A stretch of 8,341 bases of DNA, from the NCBI GenBank assembly GCA_020846105.1, contig JADLEN010000168.1:1-8341 (forward strand), written 5' to 3'. This stretch comes from Chitinophagaceae bacterium (GTDB taxonomy: Bacteria; Bacteroidota; Bacteroidia; Chitinophagales; Chitinophagaceae). The notes under the pieces are model-generated. The model did not search any database. It was not told the origin of the DNA and was given only the letters and a program-made list of their open reading frames with translations. Positions 1 to 5,844 of this stretch are shown here, one piece after another. Within the stretch, counting starts at the first letter, position 1; each line of letters begins with the position of its first letter. Made by a program: the position numbers and the translations under genes.

Positions 1-783
1 CGACTTGTCTCCTACATTATAATTAATTATTCTGTCGGCTTGGTCTATATGATATACCCCAGAAGTATTGTCTCCAATACCTATAACCGTTCCATTACCA
101 TTAAGCCCTTCTCCCAATAAGGGTTTGGGCATATTCAGTATCGACGCAGCTTGCGCGCCCTTGGAATCCATGTCTAAAGGTATATTATGGGTAGGCTCAC
201 TGATGTATCGCACACGATAGTCATCTGCAAATACCAAGAGCTGCTTGCTAGCAATATTGAGCTTAAAGATTCCTTTTTTCTCCCAATTATTTTGCAAAAT
301 ACTTGCACCATACTGTGTGCAAATTGCCGATATCTCTTGGCGACTAAGCTCAGGATAAAAAGAAGCGAATAGCGTTATTTGTTGGCTTGATTTTGCTTTT
401 TGCGCAATAGCAGGATTGATTTTCAATGTTGCAGAAAAACGACCAATAGCCAGTAGACCTTTAGCAGCATCTAGCTGGGCATTGGGCAATATCCACGCGC
501 TGTAAGTGTTTTCGGCTATGTATTCTTTGATTTGTATATTGGCATTAAAAAGGTTTTGCTTTTCGGCATTACTCAGAATCTGGGTGAATTGCAGCAACAC
601 ACTTTGCACCTTCGTTGTCCCGCCATCGGCACCCGATAGCCATTCTGCAATATTATTATGCAGCAGCACCTTTTGATGGTTCACATCGATTGTTGGCTTG
701 TTTTGGGCAAATGCTTTGGGCAAGCCAAGCATAAAGAAAAAACAAAAAAGAAGGGAAATTCGTTTTGTGGAATTTTGGAGCAT
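1..783 (-). CDS. Secreted S8 (subtilisin-like) serine peptidase, N-terminal part, cut by window edge
   Basis: The reading frame is open for 261 codons from ATG at 783-781 to the window edge, so the C-terminal part is missing. Residues 1-26 form a signal peptide: basic start, Leu/Phe-rich core, and AFA|Q as the likely cleavage site, so the product is exported. Residues of about 120-215 resemble an I9-type propeptide; the stretch ending in 'VRYISEP' is like the end of such pro-domains. The motif 'GNGTVIGIGDNTSG' (about 229-242) matches the start of the S8 fold, with Asp238 as the likely catalytic Asp, followed by a 'HIDQADRI' segment as in other Bacteroidota S8 peptidases. The catalytic His and Ser lie outside the window, so activity cannot be judged. 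It probably hydrolyses extracellular or surface proteins. Large Bacteroidota peptidases of this kind often carry a C-terminal type IX secretion sorting domain, which cannot be seen here. The family call is fairly firm; the substrate is unknown. Confidence 0.75.
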   Translation of the reverse strand, partial: MLQNSTKRISLLFCFFFMLGLPKAFAQNKPTIDVNHQKVLLHNNIAEWLSGADGGTTKVQSVLLQFTQILSNAEKQNLFNANIQIKEYIAENTYSAWILPNAQLDAAKGLLAIGRFSATLKINPAIAQKAKSSQQITLFASFYPELSRQEISAICTQYGASILQNNWEKKGIFKLNIASKQLLVFADDYRVRYISEPTHNIPLDMDSKGAQAASILNMPKPLLGEGLNGNGTVIGIGDNTSGVYHIDQADRIINYNVGDKS

Positions 784-898
784 ATATCAATAATTAAACC
801 TAAGCAATGTTTATAAAAAACTTGTCGCGAACAATGTACTAAGGTAATATTTATTATAAATATAGCTCTATCCAGTTTTCAAAAGTGCTAAATTAAGA

Positions 899-1324
899 CT
901 AGGAAGTATGATCCATTACAATCAGCCATTGGCCATTTAACCTTCGAAATAACAAACTATAATAGCCACCAACGTTGCCCGCGCTTCGTTGTAAATGCCA
1001 TTGGCCAACAACCATATAATAGCGTTTACTCAGCTTTTTCACACTTACAAGTGTCGAAGTAAATTTGCCGGTATGTGCAGTGTCTGGGTAGCTTTTAAGG
1101 TAATTATTAAGCGTAGCTGTATAGCCATAAGTGGGTCCATTTTTGCCCAAGAAAAGCATACTATCACTTTCCCAGTAACCCTTCATAAAAGCACGCAAAT
1201 CGGCTCTATTCCAAGATGCTTCTTGTGCTTTTAAAATTGCACGAATAGCTAGCTCATCTTTATTTTGAGCCATGGCGACATTTGTACTCAAGACAAGTAT
1301 TAGCAAATAGTATAGCTGCTTCAT
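899..1324 (-). CDS. Secreted NTF2-fold protein (DUF4440/SnoaL-like)
   Basis: 141 residues. Residues 1-19 are a signal peptide (core 'YYLLILVLSTNV', cleavage AMA|Q), so the product is periplasmic or external. The mature part has the DUF4440/SnoaL pattern: an N-terminal helix with 'AILKAQEASWNRADL' (about 29-43), then 'ESDSMLFLG' (52-60), and a final strand 'GQWLIVMDHTS' (131-141), which is the usual end of this family. NTF2-like proteins form cone-shaped folds with a central pocket. Some are enzymes and many have no known role, so no reaction is assigned. The start lies only 9 bases after the helicase stop (1336-1334), so the two genes are probably co-transcribed. A link to RNA metabolism is unlikely because this product is exported. 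The gene ends in TAG, which shows that TAG is used as a normal stop in this genome. Confidence 0.8.
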   Translation of the reverse strand: MKQLYYLLILVLSTNVAMAQNKDELAIRAILKAQEASWNRADLRAFMKGYWESDSMLFLGKNGPTYGYTATLNNYLKSYPDTAHTGKFTSTLVSVKKLSKRYYMVVGQWHLQRSAGNVGGYYSLLFRRLNGQWLIVMDHTS

Positions 1325-1333
1325 GATGTGGTA

Positions 1334-2572
1334 TTATTTCTTCTTTTTCTTTCTTTTCTGCCCCATTTCTTGTTCGTCTTCGTCTAGCATTTTCTGCCAA
1401 TTGTCATTTGGGGTTTCTTCTGTAAAAGTGATGGTCTCGAGGTATTCTGTTTTATCTATTGTCATTACACTTACAGGCTTGCCAATATAAGCTTGAATAG
1501 CCTCTAGCACAGGTAATTCTTCAGGGCTACAAAATGATATTGCTTTACCTTTTAATACCCCTCTGCCTGTACGCCCTACTCTATGCACATAGTTTTCGGG
1601 CACATCTGGCAAGTCGTAATTGACCACATAATCTACACCCTGAATATCGATACCTCTTGCACTCACATCGGTAGCTATGAGCACATTTACTTTACCCATT
1701 TTAAAATCGTTCATCACCTTCAATCGGTCGGCTTGTTCTTTGTCGCCGTGCATAGTTAGGGTTTCGATACCCACTCTTTGCATGGCTGCAAAAACACGCT
1801 CAGCTCGCACCTTGGTGCGTACAAAAACGAGTATCTTTTGCCCTTCAAACTCTTTGATTAATCGTTCGAGAAAAAAACGTTTATCGTCCATAGCTACATG
1901 CGCTACCGAATGGGTTACGTTTTTAGAAACGGGGTCCTTGGGCGAAATCTGAATACGGATAGGGTTTCGAACTATTGAATAAGCTAAATCCTTTATTTTC
2001 TCATCAATAGTGGCCGAGAAAAAAAGCGTCTGATGCCTGCTAGGTAAATAGCGAAGCACGTCTCTAATGTCTTTAATAAAACCAAGGTCCAGCATGTGAT
2101 CGGCCTCGTCTAGCACCAACACATCCACCCTACTAAGGTCTATGTGTTTTTGGCTCACAAGGTCGAACATTCTACCAGGTGTGGCTATAAGAATATCCAC
2201 GCCTTTATCCAGTTTTTTGATTTGGGGCGCCTGGTCCACACCGCCTACTAATCCCAAAATAGTAAGGTCTGTATATTTTCCAAGATCTTTAAAAACTTGG
2301 GCTATTTGCATGGCTAGCTCGCGCGTGGGCACCATCACTAGGCACTTCACTTGGTTGTATTTATTGTGATGGCTACGGCGCATAAGCAAGTGCAAAATCG
2401 GAATTGCAAAAGCAGCCGTTTTTCCAGTACCTGTCTGAGCAATACCCAAAACATCATCTCCCTTTAGTATAGAGGGGATGGCCTTGAACTGGATATCTGT
2501 GGGTTTTCGAAATCCTAATTCTTCAAGACTCTGCTTTATTAAAGAGGATATATTGTATTGCTCAAATTTCAT
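1334..2572 (-). CDS. DEAD-box ATP-dependent RNA helicase, RhlE-like
   Basis: 412 residues with the full DEAD-box set. The Q motif has Phe3 and Gln28. Motif I is AQTGTGKT (45-52), Ia is PTREL (82-86), Ib is ATPGR (130-134), II is DEAD (155-158) and III is SAT (186-188). In the second RecA domain are HGDKEQADR (275-283), ARGID (305-309) and HRVGRTGR (330-337). The C-terminus is short and ends in a lysine/arginine-rich tail (about 405-412) that probably helps bind RNA. The protein should unwind or remodel short RNA duplexes with ATP in the cytoplasm, for example in ribosome assembly, RNA decay or cold adaptation. The RhlE subgroup is chosen from the compact architecture and tail. It lies downstream of the AhpD-like gene (59-base gap) and 9 bases upstream of the NTF2-fold gene. 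The gap holds a possible promoter and a G-quadruplex motif. Confidence 0.95.
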   Translation of the reverse strand: MKFEQYNISSLIKQSLEELGFRKPTDIQFKAIPSILKGDDVLGIAQTGTGKTAAFAIPILHLLMRRSHHNKYNQVKCLVMVPTRELAMQIAQVFKDLGKYTDLTILGLVGGVDQAPQIKKLDKGVDILIATPGRMFDLVSQKHIDLSRVDVLVLDEADHMLDLGFIKDIRDVLRYLPSRHQTLFFSATIDEKIKDLAYSIVRNPIRIQISPKDPVSKNVTHSVAHVAMDDKRFFLERLIKEFEGQKILVFVRTKVRAERVFAAMQRVGIETLTMHGDKEQADRLKVMNDFKMGKVNVLIATDVSARGIDIQGVDYVVNYDLPDVPENYVHRVGRTGRGVLKGKAISFCSPEELPVLEAIQAYIGKPVSVMTIDKTEYLETITFTEETPNDNWQKMLDEDEQEMGQKRKKKKK

Positions 2573-2579
2573 AAGGCGA

Positions 2580-2587
2580 CAAAGCTA
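2580..2587 (-). promoter_or_regulatory. Possible Bacteroidota -7 element (TAGCTTTG) for the helicase gene
   Basis: On the minus strand TAGCTTTG matches the Bacteroidota housekeeping -7 consensus TAnnTTTG at every fixed position and ends 7 bases before the helicase ATG. Transcripts would be nearly leaderless. No clear TTTG -33 box is seen about 19-21 bases upstream; that stretch is occupied by C-rich sequence (see the G-quadruplex entry). A short match like this can arise by chance. Confidence 0.3.
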
Positions 2588-2588
2588 C

Positions 2589-2613
2589 GGGATTAAAAGG
2601 GAGGGAGGTTGGG
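2589..2613 (+). other. Putative G-quadruplex-forming sequence upstream of the helicase gene
   Basis: Four GGG tracts lie on the plus strand at 2589-2591, 2599-2601, 2603-2605 and 2611-2613. The loops are 7, 1 and 5 bases, and an extra GG sits in the last loop. This fits the standard pattern of four G3 tracts with 1-7 base loops. It lies between the AhpD-like stop and the helicase start, on the template strand of the helicase gene, so the DNA but not the helicase mRNA could fold as a G-quadruplex. Folding is inferred, not shown. Confidence 0.55.
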
Positions 2614-2631
2614 ATTATTATAGTTTTTGGC

Positions 2632-2994
2632 CTATAGTATATGCCTGCTATCATCTGCAATAAGCGCCTCCCAAAACTCTGCACCACGGCGGGTATGCGG
2701 TATCACTATAGTGCCACCAACAATATTGGCGATAGCAAATACTTCATAAACCTCTTCTGTGGTAAGCCCTTGTTCATGGCATTTGCTCAAATGATATTTG
2801 ATACAATCGTCGCAACGAAGCACCATGCTAGCCACAAGACCAAGCATTTCCTTAGTTTTTACATCTATTGCACCAGCTGCATAAGTGTTGGTGTCAAGGT
2901 TGAAAAGTCTATTAATTACTTTATTTTGCTTACCCAAGATTACTTCATTCATCTTGCCGCGGTAGTCGTCAAATTCTTTTATGATTGCATTCAT
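2632..2994 (-). CDS. AhpD-like / carboxymuconolactone decarboxylase-family CxxC protein
   Basis: 120 residues, cytoplasmic (no signal peptide). The core 'LRCDDCIKYHL' has Cys61 and Cys64 in a CxxC pair, with His68 four residues after the second Cys and Glu49 twelve residues before the first. The spacing is the same as the Glu118-Cys130-Cys133-His137 proton-relay set of mycobacterial AhpD, so a thiol-disulfide or peroxidase-coupled role is plausible. The protein is shorter than AhpD and closer in size to the single-domain carboxymuconolactone decarboxylase-like proteins, whose substrates are mostly unknown. The segment 'EVYEVFAIANIVGGTIVIPH' (81-100) is the typical helix after the CxxC. It is divergent from the ECF sigma gene (111-base gap) and upstream of the helicase. 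The family is secure; the reaction is not. Confidence 0.85.
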   Translation of the reverse strand: MNAIIKEFDDYRGKMNEVILGKQNKVINRLFNLDTNTYAAGAIDVKTKEMLGLVASMVLRCDDCIKYHLSKCHEQGLTTEEVYEVFAIANIVGGTIVIPHTRRGAEFWEALIADDSRHIL

Positions 2995-3022
2995 GATTTG
3001 AATTAATTAAAATTTTGAAAGC

Positions 3023-3030
3023 CAAAAATA
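3023..3030 (-). promoter_or_regulatory. Possible Bacteroidota -7 element (TATTTTTG) for the AhpD-like gene
   Basis: On the minus strand TATTTTTG fits TAnnTTTG fully and lies 28 bases before the ATG at 2994, which would give a leader of roughly 20-25 bases. The -33 position has no clean TTTG. On the opposite strand, TACTTTCG at 3065-3072 is a one-mismatch candidate for the sigma gene, with a TTG at 3039-3041 that is rather far upstream; this is weaker still. Confidence 0.35.
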
Positions 3031-3105
3031 ACGAAGAATTGTGTGCAGCTCCATTAAACTTTATTACTTTCGGGCAATCTGAATAACCAACCCTCAAAAA
3101 TAAGC

Positions 3106-3672
3106 ATGGCCGACTGGGCACAATTAGATGACAAGGCGTTACTCGCAGCTTTTGGCATAGAACATACTAAAGAAAAAGCCTTTGAAGCACTTATAAAGCG
3201 TTATCAAGAGCGCTTGTATTGGCATGTACGCCGTATGGTGGTGCACCACGAGGATACCAATGATATTCTACAAAACGTTTTTATAAAGGTATGGCGCAAC
3301 CTAGCCGAATTTAGAGCGGAGGCTAATTTTTATACTTGGCTATACCGAATTGGCACAAATGAAACGCTTACCTATATCGAAAAGCAAAAACGGAATAGCT
3401 CTATTAGTATCAGCGATAACGATGAAGGCGAAAATATGTATGCCAATAAATTAAAGGCCGAACAAGGTTACGATGCCAATAAAATAGAATGGAAATTGCA
3501 ACAAGCAATACATACCCTGCCCGAAAAACAAAAGCTGGTTTTCAATCTTAGGTATTATGACGAAATGCCTTACGAAAAAATGTCAGAAATCCTAGGCACA
3601 TCAGAAGGTGCCCTGAAAGCATCTTACCATCACGCTGCAAAAAAAGTTGAAGCATTTTTAAAAGACCATTAA
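3106..3672 (+). CDS. RNA polymerase ECF sigma factor (sigma-70 family)
   Basis: 188 residues with the two-domain ECF layout. Region 2 spans about 27-95. It includes 'HEDTNDILQNVFIKVWRNL' (48-66), the helix that binds core polymerase, and 'FYTWLYRIGTNETL' (75-88), the part that melts and reads the -10 element. An acidic, serine-rich linker follows (about 96-125). Region 4 spans about 130-184; it opens with 'TLPEKQKLVFNLRYYDEMPY' (137-156) and carries the helix-turn-helix that reads the -35 element ('EKMSEILGTSEGALKASYHH', 157-176). It directs RNA polymerase to a special promoter set, probably including its own operon. It is first in an operon with the probable anti-sigma factor (37-base gap) and a Spy-like exported protein. 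No ECF-type promoter could be firmly recognised upstream. The family is certain; the regulon is unknown. Confidence 0.95.
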   Translation: MADWAQLDDKALLAAFGIEHTKEKAFEALIKRYQERLYWHVRRMVVHHEDTNDILQNVFIKVWRNLAEFRAEANFYTWLYRIGTNETLTYIEKQKRNSSISISDNDEGENMYANKLKAEQGYDANKIEWKLQQAIHTLPEKQKLVFNLRYYDEMPYEKMSEILGTSEGALKASYHHAAKKVEAFLKDH

Positions 3673-3709
3673 ACTGTAAGCACTTTCAAAAGTCTAATTT
3701 TTACAAATA

Positions 3710-4378
3710 ATGAAACGGTCAGATAATATACGAAATGAATTGCAAGCACTTGGCTTAGAAAGGATACTACAACATCCTAACGAGATGCCCTATACCGTAC
3801 CCAATGGATATTTTGAAAGCCTGTACCAAAACATCGACGGTAATATCAATGCCGAAAAAATGACTAATGCAGAAATACCTAAGAGCCTCACATCCTCTAT
3901 TGGCAATGTACCTGACGGCTATTTTGAAGGCTTCGCCAAGCAAATTTTAAGCAAAATAAAAACTGAGGATACCATCATTTGGACAAAAGAAATGCCTTTT
4001 GATGTGCCTGTTGGCTATTTTGAAGGATTGGCTAAAAGTATACTGGCAAGTGTGGAAAAAAATACCACGAAATCATTGCCCACAAGAATTCCATTGTACC
4101 GTACCATACAGCTTGCTGCATCATTGGCTCTAGTGTTTTTTGTAGGTCTAGGCATTTTTCAGGCCAACGACCATCAATTAAGTTTGCAAAAAAACTTTGC
4201 CACTATAAGTGATGCAGAGATTGCACAATATATCAATGAAAACTTAGACGATTTTGACACAGACCTTGTACTTAATGGGCTATCATTTAAAAACACAAAA
4301 GAAAAAAAGGCTAGCGCCTTGAATAATATTTCTGATGAAGATATCAATCAATTCTTGATTGAGGATGGAATGAATTAG
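3710..4378 (+). CDS. Single-pass membrane protein with VPxGYFE repeats, probable anti-sigma factor
   Basis: 222 residues. The N-terminal part (1-about 130) is probably cytoplasmic and carries three copies of a short motif: 'MPYTVPNGYFESLYQNI' (26-42), 'IGNVPDGYFEGFAKQIL' (64-80) and 'MPFDVPVGYFEGLAKSIL' (95-112). One membrane segment follows ('TIQLAASLALVFFVGLGIF', 132-150). The C-terminal part should face the periplasm and has two related acidic motifs, 'ISDAEIAQYINENLDDFD' (166-183) and 'ISDEDINQFLIEDG' (207-220). Its place straight after an ECF sigma gene and its topology suggest that it holds the sigma factor at the membrane until an envelope signal arrives. No HxxxCxxC zinc anti-sigma signature is visible. 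VPxGYFE proteins recur beside sigma factors in Bacteroidota as far as I recall, but I know of no worked-out mechanism. The anti-sigma role is an inference from position and topology. Confidence 0.75.
   Translation: MKRSDNIRNELQALGLERILQHPNEMPYTVPNGYFESLYQNIDGNINAEKMTNAEIPKSLTSSIGNVPDGYFEGFAKQILSKIKTEDTIIWTKEMPFDVPVGYFEGLAKSILASVEKNTTKSLPTRIPLYRTIQLAASLALVFFVGLGIFQANDHQLSLQKNFATISDAEIAQYINENLDDFDTDLVLNGLSFKNTKEKKASALNNISDEDINQFLIEDGMN
3785..4045 (+). repeat. Three coding repeats of the VPxGYFE motif inside the probable anti-sigma gene
   Basis: Copies are encoded at 3785-3835, 3899-3949 and 3992-4045. The invariant core is V-P-x-G-Y-F-E; in copies 2 and 3 it is followed by G-[FL]-A-K-x-I-L. 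The Val-Pro of the cores falls at residues 30, 67 and 99, so spacing is 37 and 32 residues. The DNA of the copies is related (a shared TATTTTGAA block) but codons differ, pointing to old duplication kept by selection rather than recent slippage. Confidence 0.85.
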
Positions 4379-4403
4379 GATACCTCAAATACTACAAAAA
4401 AAC

Positions 4404-4835
4404 ATGAAACACATAATATTAGGCATCACGCTTTTACTCTTGACACTTAGCGCTATAGCGCAAGGAGATGGCAATGGCAGAGTGCGCGAATTGAGAAAAC
4501 AATTTGTGGCAGAAAAGCTAAACCTTTCGGAACCGCAAAACCAAAAATTTTTTCCTATATATTCAAGATACCTCAACGAGCGATCTGCATTGAGAAAGGC
4601 ATACAAAAACCAATTTATAAACCAACAAAACGGCAAGCTAAGCAACTATGACGCATACCGAAAAGTGGATGATAATATAGAATACAAAGAAAAAGATTTG
4701 GAACTAAGCAAAAAATACAAAGCAGAGTTTCTGAGCGTACTAAGCCCACAGCAACTTGCTAGCCTCTACCAAACCGAGCGAGAATTTAAACAAATGCTAA
4801 TAGAACGCCTGAAAGATGGCGTATGGGACAACTAA
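4404..4835 (+). CDS. Exported Spy/CpxP-like helical protein of the ECF operon
   Basis: 143 residues. Residues 1-19 are a signal peptide (core 'IILGITLLLLTLS', cleavage AIA|Q), so it acts in the periplasm. The mature protein is highly charged and almost wholly helical. It has two LTxxQ-type motifs, 'LNLSEPQ' (39-45) and 'LSPQQ' (113-117), separated by a long amphipathic region with 'FFPIYSRYLNERSALRKAY' (49-67). This is the pattern of Spy/CpxP/LTxxQ proteins, which in enterobacteria act as periplasmic chaperones or stress sensors. Bacteroidota relatives are often in ECF operons. Here it lies 25 bases after the probable anti-sigma gene, so it could help sense envelope damage or protect proteins under sigma control; that role is inferred. 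Its TAA stop (4833-4835) overlaps the distal stop of the opposing kinase gene. Confidence 0.75.
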   Translation: MKHIILGITLLLLTLSAIAQGDGNGRVRELRKQFVAEKLNLSEPQNQKFFPIYSRYLNERSALRKAYKNQFINQQNGKLSNYDAYRKVDDNIEYKEKDLELSKKYKAEFLSVLSPQQLASLYQTEREFKQMLIERLKDGVWDN

Positions 4836-5809
4836 GTATTTTGTGGCAAACGAAGCTCAAAAATAGCACCCGAAGGTTTGTTGTCTTTAATAATAATAGA
4901 CCCTTTTAAGGTTTTCATAATTTTTTTTGAAAGGTATAGGCCCAAGCCTGTACCTTTTGTTTTACGGGTTTGCTCATCGCCAATCCTATAAAATTGTTTG
5001 AAAATTTTCGACTTCTAGCTATCATTTACACATTTCCCAAAATCAGAAATTTTTATTTTGACCACCTCGGCCATTACCTCTAGTGAAAGTATTATTGTGG
5101 TTTGTGCAGAAGTATATTTAATTGCGTTTTCTACCACATTATTTATCACCAATTGTAGCAAAGTTTTATCAGTTTCAATACTTACAATTGGTAGTTGTTC
5201 AAGTGTAAATCTTCCTGGGTATCGGGTTTCATAATAGTCAAAAGTTTGAGACAATAAATCTGTCAAGGAGGTAGACTCAAAAACCTGCTGATAATGGCCA
5301 CCTTCCATCTTAGAAGCGATTAAAACGTTGTCGCAAAGCTCATTGAGCCTATCTGATTCTTTGATACAATTTGCAAGTAATTTTAATTGCTTTTCTGGGG
5401 GTAATTGATGCTTTTCTAGTGTTTGCAAAGTCAGTTTCATTGCCGCTATTGGCGATTTGAGCTCATGCGTTACGGATAGCATAAAATTATTCTGCTGCCG
5501 CGATAGTTTATTACTAAATCGGTAGTTGGAATAGACAATCCAAGAACCAATCATTGTGATAACCAAAAACGTAAGTCCTTCTCCAAGATATTGGTGGCTT
5601 CTATTGCTTTTGCGCAATGCAATTTTTTCTTTGGCTAGCGAATATTCTTGAGGGTAAATTGTGGGGTTGATATGTTCGTTGAGGGCAGCTATTTCATTTT
5701 GGTATATAAGCTTGCTTTGACGTTCTAAACTGAGCCACCAAAAAGACAAAGCCGCAATAATATAGGCCAACAATAATAGGTGTAAAATACTTGAGTACCG
5801 CAACCTCAT
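4832..5809 (-). pseudogene. Sensor histidine kinase interrupted by an in-frame TAG
   Basis: From ATG at 5809 the frame encodes 264 residues and then meets TAG at 5017-5015. The same frame is open for 60 more codons, to TAG at 4834-4832. Parts in order: membrane segment 1 (about 8-28), a periplasmic loop of about 50 residues, membrane segment 2 (about 78-96), a HisKA domain with the phospho-acceptor His115 in 'SVTHELKSP', and an HATPase domain with N box 'NNVVENAIKY' (223-232) and G1 box D256-F-G258-K-C260. After the stop come the F box 'IFKQFYRIG' (269-277) and G2 box 'GTGLGL' (286-291), both well conserved. An intact kinase would have about 325 residues. The truncated product lacks the ATP lid and end of the ATPase fold and should not phosphorylate itself. 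Cys260 replaces the usual Gly of DxGxG. It lies 35 bases after gldH. A sequence error or readthrough remains possible. No response regulator is in the window. Confidence 0.85.
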
Positions 5810-5844
5810 GAGGGAGATTTAATTTAATGATTTACAATCCTAGA

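Noticed and set aside
187..372. Plus-strand frame of 61 codons inside the S8 peptidase gene, and similar plus-strand frames inside the helicase, NTF2-fold and GldH genes
   Set aside because: All lie wholly opposite well-supported genes and show no motif or signal of their own.
847..863. Perfect inverted repeat ATATTTA/TAAATAT with a 3-base loop downstream of the NTF2-fold gene
   Set aside because: An all-AT 7-base stem with no clear T-run is too weak for a terminator and is expected in DNA this AT-rich.
2641..3006. Plus-strand open frame of 121 codons opposite the AhpD-like gene
   Set aside because: It is the antisense shadow of a clear conserved gene; the translation is low-complexity and Cys/His-rich with no recognisable motif.
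4385..4645. Minus-strand frame of 86 codons opposite the Spy-like gene
   Set aside because: The Spy-like gene has a signal peptide and family motifs in the opposite frame; this one is its shadow.
5015..5017. TAG in the kinase as a recoded (pyrrolysine-like or suppressed) codon
   Set aside because: TAG ends several other genes here, no recoding signal is visible after it, and histidine kinases do not need a special residue at this position.
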